Shown piece after piece: positions 61,501-64,000 of a stretch of 64,000 nt of DNA (positions within the stretch are counted from its first letter, which is position 1; each line of letters starts with the position of its first letter). The notes under the pieces are model-generated. The model was not told where the DNA came from, did no database searches, and worked only from the letters and a program-made list of their open reading frames with translations. The stretch covers positions 722,768-786,767 of the forward strand of contig NZ_SODV01000002.1 in assembly GCF_004366355.1 (NCBI RefSeq), written 5' to 3'. The DNA comes from Dinghuibacter silviterrae. GTDB lineage: Bacteria > Bacteroidota > Bacteroidia > Chitinophagales > Chitinophagaceae. Position numbers and translations under genes: made by a program.

Positions 61501-61658
61501 TGAACAACGCCCGGCTCTACCTCAGCGCTTATAACCTCCTCACCTGGAGCAACGTCTCCAAAAAATACCAGCAGGACCCCGAAGTACAGTCCAATACCGC
61601 GGGGGACGCCTACCTGACACAAAAAGTATTAAACATCGGTATACAGATTGGATTATGA
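58551..61658 (+). CDS. SusC-family TonB-dependent transporter
   Basis: A 1035-residue receptor. The signal peptide KKLLLYVFVLALLLDAGDVL ends near residue 23; the regulatory domain is ITGIVRDQYGPLSGATVTEA; the plug starts SMDEVTVVGFGAAKPRTTMT and has the SusC signature ITILKDASSTAIYGIKGANG. The barrel ends VLNIGIQIGL. No SusD gene follows, so its partner should be SusD-1 or SusD-2. It overlaps SusD-2 by one base and GH92 by four. Confidence 0.95.
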   Translation: MKKLLLYVFVLALLLDAGDVLAQGRIITGIVRDQYGPLSGATVTEAGTRNSVPTDNKGEFRIVLRENVGKLIITYVNYVKQTITVKQGTNDVEVKLEQNTSSMDEVTVVGFGAAKPRTTMTGAVSAINAKEIEDVPTSSVQNALAGRLPGLVTVQRSGQPGRDASDFYIRGVSSLNPNGNQPLILVDDIEYTYDQLAQINVNEIESITILKDASSTAIYGIKGANGVLLVTTKRGLAGRPKFNVRGEAGAQSPVLVPKFLDAYHSALLVNEAYANDGLSPQFTASDLQHFKTGDDPYGHPNVNWYKAIMRPHSEQANADLDVSGGTHNVRYFITGGVFTQNGTVRNFGTEQAGINSAGVNNNYFYNRYNVRSNLDIQATKNLSLRLDLTTRYMDINQPSNVGVVTDIYNYNDFHPFSAPFINPNGSFAYAYDTQSQLPTLNALLASGGYTRDRRTDFNTLLGFDEKLGDITEGLSLTGRLAYSSQQESVLTLNHAFANPPSYHYNPTDGSYTLNTGPNGGGYVESTWSSSGYPDLDIQNVDAQVYFSYDRTFSHAHHFNSLLLWHEQTNRVDDDAATAQVATVPSKFQGYSLKVGYDFKQKYLLDFNAAYNGSDRFHASHRYGFFPAAGAGWNVAKEKFFGDLFPKINLFKLRATYGVVGSDVALGNQYLYQQIYYTGSNYSFGAQPQGQATVYEGPLGNNNVTWEKSRKADVGLDLNLFGDRLSSTTDYFHEYRFNQLVTPGNTPLILGIGLSPTNVGVTTNQGWEETLTWSATAGKVFYSIGVVYSHNRNKIIYEAEAAPRFPWLAATGHQINQPFGYVFQGFYTQADINNAKVAKPNTAAPVVAGDIKYKDLNGDGVIDQNDETAIGRPNIPNTTVGLPIKLGYKGLNVSILFQGAFQYSLGLSGIAIEPFQSQWQPIHQTAWTPATASAAEFPRLTTDATTINSPSNYMSNFWLINAHYIRMKTVDISYQFPKKDLPFRLNNARLYLSAYNLLTWSNVSKKYQQDPEVQSNTAGDAYLTQKVLNIGIQIGL

Positions 61659-63988
61659 GATGGCTACACGTACTCTTATGGCTAACCCCATTGGCGGGCC
61701 TTGCCCAGTCGAAACAGCCCGTCGACTATGTAAACCCTTTTATCGGTGCGAGCGCCAGTGCTGAAAAGGCCGGGGCCGTTCATGGCCTTGGAAAAACATT
61801 CCCCGGCGCCACCACCCCTTTCGGCCTGGTACAGGTCAGCCCCAACACCATCACCGGTGGGGACAACGGCTCGGGGTACAGTTATGAACACAAGAGTATC
61901 GAAGGTTTTGCTTTTACTCAGCTCAGCGGGGTAGGATGGTACGGTGACCTGGGGAACTTCCTGGTGATGCCGGCGACGGGCCCCCTGAAAACAAGGGCCG
62001 GGCGGCCGGATCATATCCCGGAAGGCTATCGCTCCGGTTATGCAAAGACAACGGAGCAGGCCAGCGCGGGTTATTACTCCGTCTTGTTGACACGCTACCG
62101 GGTCCGCGCCGAAATGACGGCCGCACCCCACAGCGGCATGCTGCGCTTTACCTACAATGCCGGCGGCCCTTCCCGTATACAAATCGACCTGGCCAGGCGG
62201 GTGGGTGGGACCTCCACGCTGCAATACGTACACGTAACGGACGACCACAGCATAGAAGGCTGGATGCAATGCACGCCGGACGGCGGCGGCTGGGGTGACG
62301 GTGCGGGACATGTGTATTACACGGTGTATTTCCACGCCGAATTCAGCAAGCCCCTTCTTCATTATGGAATATGGTCCGCCGATATACCCGACAACTGGTC
62401 CCGCAAACGCGAATCCATCGAAAGCAACCTTTACCAGGAACGTGTCGGTGAAGCCGAAGTGTTGCGTGGGGTGGGGGAAAAACAGGGCAAGCACCTCGGA
62501 TTTTTCACCGAGTTTGCCGCAAAGCCGGGGGAACAGGTGCTGTTAAAGGTGGGCATATCCTTCGTTGGGGTGGCAGGCGCCCGCGCCAATTTGACGACCG
62601 AAATCCCGGACTGGGATTTTGACCGCGTTCATGCGCAAGCCCGCTTGTTGTGGAGCCGGGCCTTGGACAAGATCCGCGTCAGCGGGGGAACTTCCGCTGA
62701 AAAGGCCGTCTTCTACACCGCCCTTTACCACAGCCTCATCGATCCCCGGGTACTCTCCGATGCAGACGGAAGCTATCCCGGCGGAGACGGTCAAATACAC
62801 CATTCGCCGACTTTTTCCAAGCGGACCGTCTTTAGCGGTTGGGACGTTTTCCGGAGCCAGATGCCCCTGCAGGCCCTGATCAACCCCACCGTCGTGAGCG
62901 ACATGATCAACTCTCTTGTAGAGCTGGCCGATCAAAGCGGCAAACACTACCTCGAACGCTGGGAGCTGATGAATGCCTATACCGGTTGCATGATCGGAAA
63001 CCCGGCGGTCATCATGATCGCCGACGCTTACGCCAAGGGCATCCGGAACTTTGACGTCTCCAAAGCGTATACGTATGCTGTAAACAGTTGCGAACGTTTT
63101 GGCAACGGTGATCGCGGCTGGGCATATATCTGCGACCCCGACGACCATAGCGGGACGTCTTATGCATCTTCTCCTTTCGTGATCTCCAATACGCTGGAAG
63201 ACGCCTTTTCGGAATGGTGCCTTTCGCGCCTCGCCTCGGCGCTGGGGCATACCGATGATTCGGCCCGCTACGCCGCCCGGTCTCAGAGCTATCGCCACAT
63301 CTGGGACACCACCGTTCACTGGTTCCGCCCCCGAAAGGCCGACGGTTCCTGGGAGGCCTGGCCTGCCACCGGGCGGCTGACCCAATTCTACGGAACGGTG
63401 GAAAGCAACCCCTATCAGCAAGGCTGGTTTGTTCCCCACGACATACCCGGTATGGTGCAACTCATGGGCGGGCGGTCCAAGGTCATTGCCGACTTGCTGT
63501 ATCTCTTCCGGCATACACCCGACGGCATGTTGTGGAACGACTATTTCAATCAGGCCAACGAACCGGTCCACCACGTACCCTTCCTTTTCAATCGTCTCGG
63601 TGCTCCCTGGCTGACGCAATACTGGAGCCGCCAGGTCTGCGCCCGCGCTTACCACGACGACGTGGAAGGCCTCGTCGGAAACGAAGACGTGGGACAAATG
63701 TCCGCCTGGTATGTCCTGGCCGCCAGCGGGATTCACCCCGTATGCCCCGGCGATACGCGGTATGAAATCACGAGTCCCGTGTTCTCCCGCATCGTTTTTA
63801 CACTCGCGGGCGGTGCGACCTTCACCATCGTGGCCCGGAACAACGCTGCCAAGAACGTGTACATTCAAAGCGCCACCCTCAACGGACAACCTTATCCGTA
63901 TTGCCATATCGACCACGCGCAACTCCTCGCGGGCGGCGTGCTGGAATTACAAATGGGGCCCAGCCCCAATAAAAAATGGGGCAAATGA
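61655..63988 (+). CDS. GH92 alpha-mannosidase
   Basis: A 777-residue glycoside hydrolase family 92 enzyme. The signal peptide (RWLHVLLWLTPLAGLAQ) is followed by PVDYVNPFIG, the start signature. The N-terminal beta sandwich includes FPGATTPFGLVQVSPNT; the (alpha/alpha)6 domain includes YHSLIDPRVLSDADGSYPGG, WDVFRSQMPLQALINP, WELMNAYTGCMIGNPAVIMI and GNEDVGQMSAWYVLAASGIH (about residue 675), with the conserved acids of the Ca2+-dependent active site. GH92 enzymes trim alpha-mannose from N-glycans or yeast mannan. It overlaps both the SusC gene and the next gene by four bases (ATGA). Confidence 0.96.
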   Translation: MRWLHVLLWLTPLAGLAQSKQPVDYVNPFIGASASAEKAGAVHGLGKTFPGATTPFGLVQVSPNTITGGDNGSGYSYEHKSIEGFAFTQLSGVGWYGDLGNFLVMPATGPLKTRAGRPDHIPEGYRSGYAKTTEQASAGYYSVLLTRYRVRAEMTAAPHSGMLRFTYNAGGPSRIQIDLARRVGGTSTLQYVHVTDDHSIEGWMQCTPDGGGWGDGAGHVYYTVYFHAEFSKPLLHYGIWSADIPDNWSRKRESIESNLYQERVGEAEVLRGVGEKQGKHLGFFTEFAAKPGEQVLLKVGISFVGVAGARANLTTEIPDWDFDRVHAQARLLWSRALDKIRVSGGTSAEKAVFYTALYHSLIDPRVLSDADGSYPGGDGQIHHSPTFSKRTVFSGWDVFRSQMPLQALINPTVVSDMINSLVELADQSGKHYLERWELMNAYTGCMIGNPAVIMIADAYAKGIRNFDVSKAYTYAVNSCERFGNGDRGWAYICDPDDHSGTSYASSPFVISNTLEDAFSEWCLSRLASALGHTDDSARYAARSQSYRHIWDTTVHWFRPRKADGSWEAWPATGRLTQFYGTVESNPYQQGWFVPHDIPGMVQLMGGRSKVIADLLYLFRHTPDGMLWNDYFNQANEPVHHVPFLFNRLGAPWLTQYWSRQVCARAYHDDVEGLVGNEDVGQMSAWYVLAASGIHPVCPGDTRYEITSPVFSRIVFTLAGGATFTIVARNNAAKNVYIQSATLNGQPYPYCHIDHAQLLAGGVLELQMGPSPNKKWGK

Positions 63989-64000
63989 AATCGCTATTAT
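63985..64000 (+). CDS. Start of a further gene, cut by the window end
   Basis: An ATG at 63985 overlaps the GH92 stop in ATGA and continues MKSLL, the look of a signal peptide. Identity cannot be told from five codons; another glycoside hydrolase of the same locus is likely. Confidence 0.5.

Overview
The window looks like chromosomal DNA of an aerobic, free-living Bacteroidota, most likely of the Chitinophagaceae type. Evidence: SusC/SusD pairs and a GH92 mannosidase, LytTR/LytS two-component genes, many lipoproteins with a lipobox right after a short leader, almost no Shine-Dalgarno sequences, and repeated matches to the Bacteroidota sigma-factor -7 element TAnnTTTG a few bases before start codons. 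The clade is an inference from gene content. The DNA is fairly GC-rich inside genes and AT-rich in promoters. No transposase, integrase, phage gene or CRISPR array was seen.

Layout. 1-2030: the end of a DoxX-like gene and a complete AbiE-type toxin-antitoxin pair behind tandem palindromes. 2165-5690: aldo/keto reductase plus AraC regulator, patatin, a tRNA-Leu(GAG) followed by a hairpin-rich stretch, and a DoxX gene. 5767-9952: a GntP permease-RidA-D-amino-acid lyase operon facing isocitrate dehydrogenase. 10017-13300: a GDSL lipoprotein and a manganese locus (MntR-type regulator, then Nramp transporter fused to a UspA domain). 13417-20248: a lipoprotein, a short glucan phosphorylase homologue, thioesterase, MFS carrier, histidine kinase, glycosyltransferase and a small membrane protein. 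20380-24473: a sodium/solute symporter, AraC regulator and AGE-family epimerase, probably one sugar-uptake unit. 24596-28935: an XRE regulator facing a sulfatase operon (two sulfatases and the formylglycine-generating enzyme that would activate them). 29017-38603: DEAD-box helicase, sugar-transferase-like protein, TonB receptor, LytS/LytTR pair and small proteins. 38641-43012: class-V aminotransferase, second aldo/keto reductase, S1/P1 nuclease with an extra C-terminal domain, a secreted protein. 43014-43740: HicAB with its operator. 43894-50103: serine hydrolase, MsrA, cyclophilin, alpha/beta hydrolase, AraC regulator and a divergent Lgt homologue.

50400-64000 is a polysaccharide utilisation locus on the + strand with unusual order: SusD, DUF5004-like, DUF4961-like, SusC, SusD, SusC, GH92, then a further gene cut by the window end. 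The last genes overlap by 1-4 bases, so they are probably one translationally coupled operon for mannose-containing glycans.

Most notable observations: the phosphorylase homologue has Thr where GT35 enzymes carry the PLP lysine; the SusD-before-SusC order; a 15-bp copy of the tRNA-Leu 3' end bounding a palindrome cluster; an Lgt homologue lacking several catalytic residues; an S1/P1 nuclease with a probable OB-fold tail; a 34-bp inverted repeat ending on a start codon; and convergent genes that very often overlap or touch at their stop codons.
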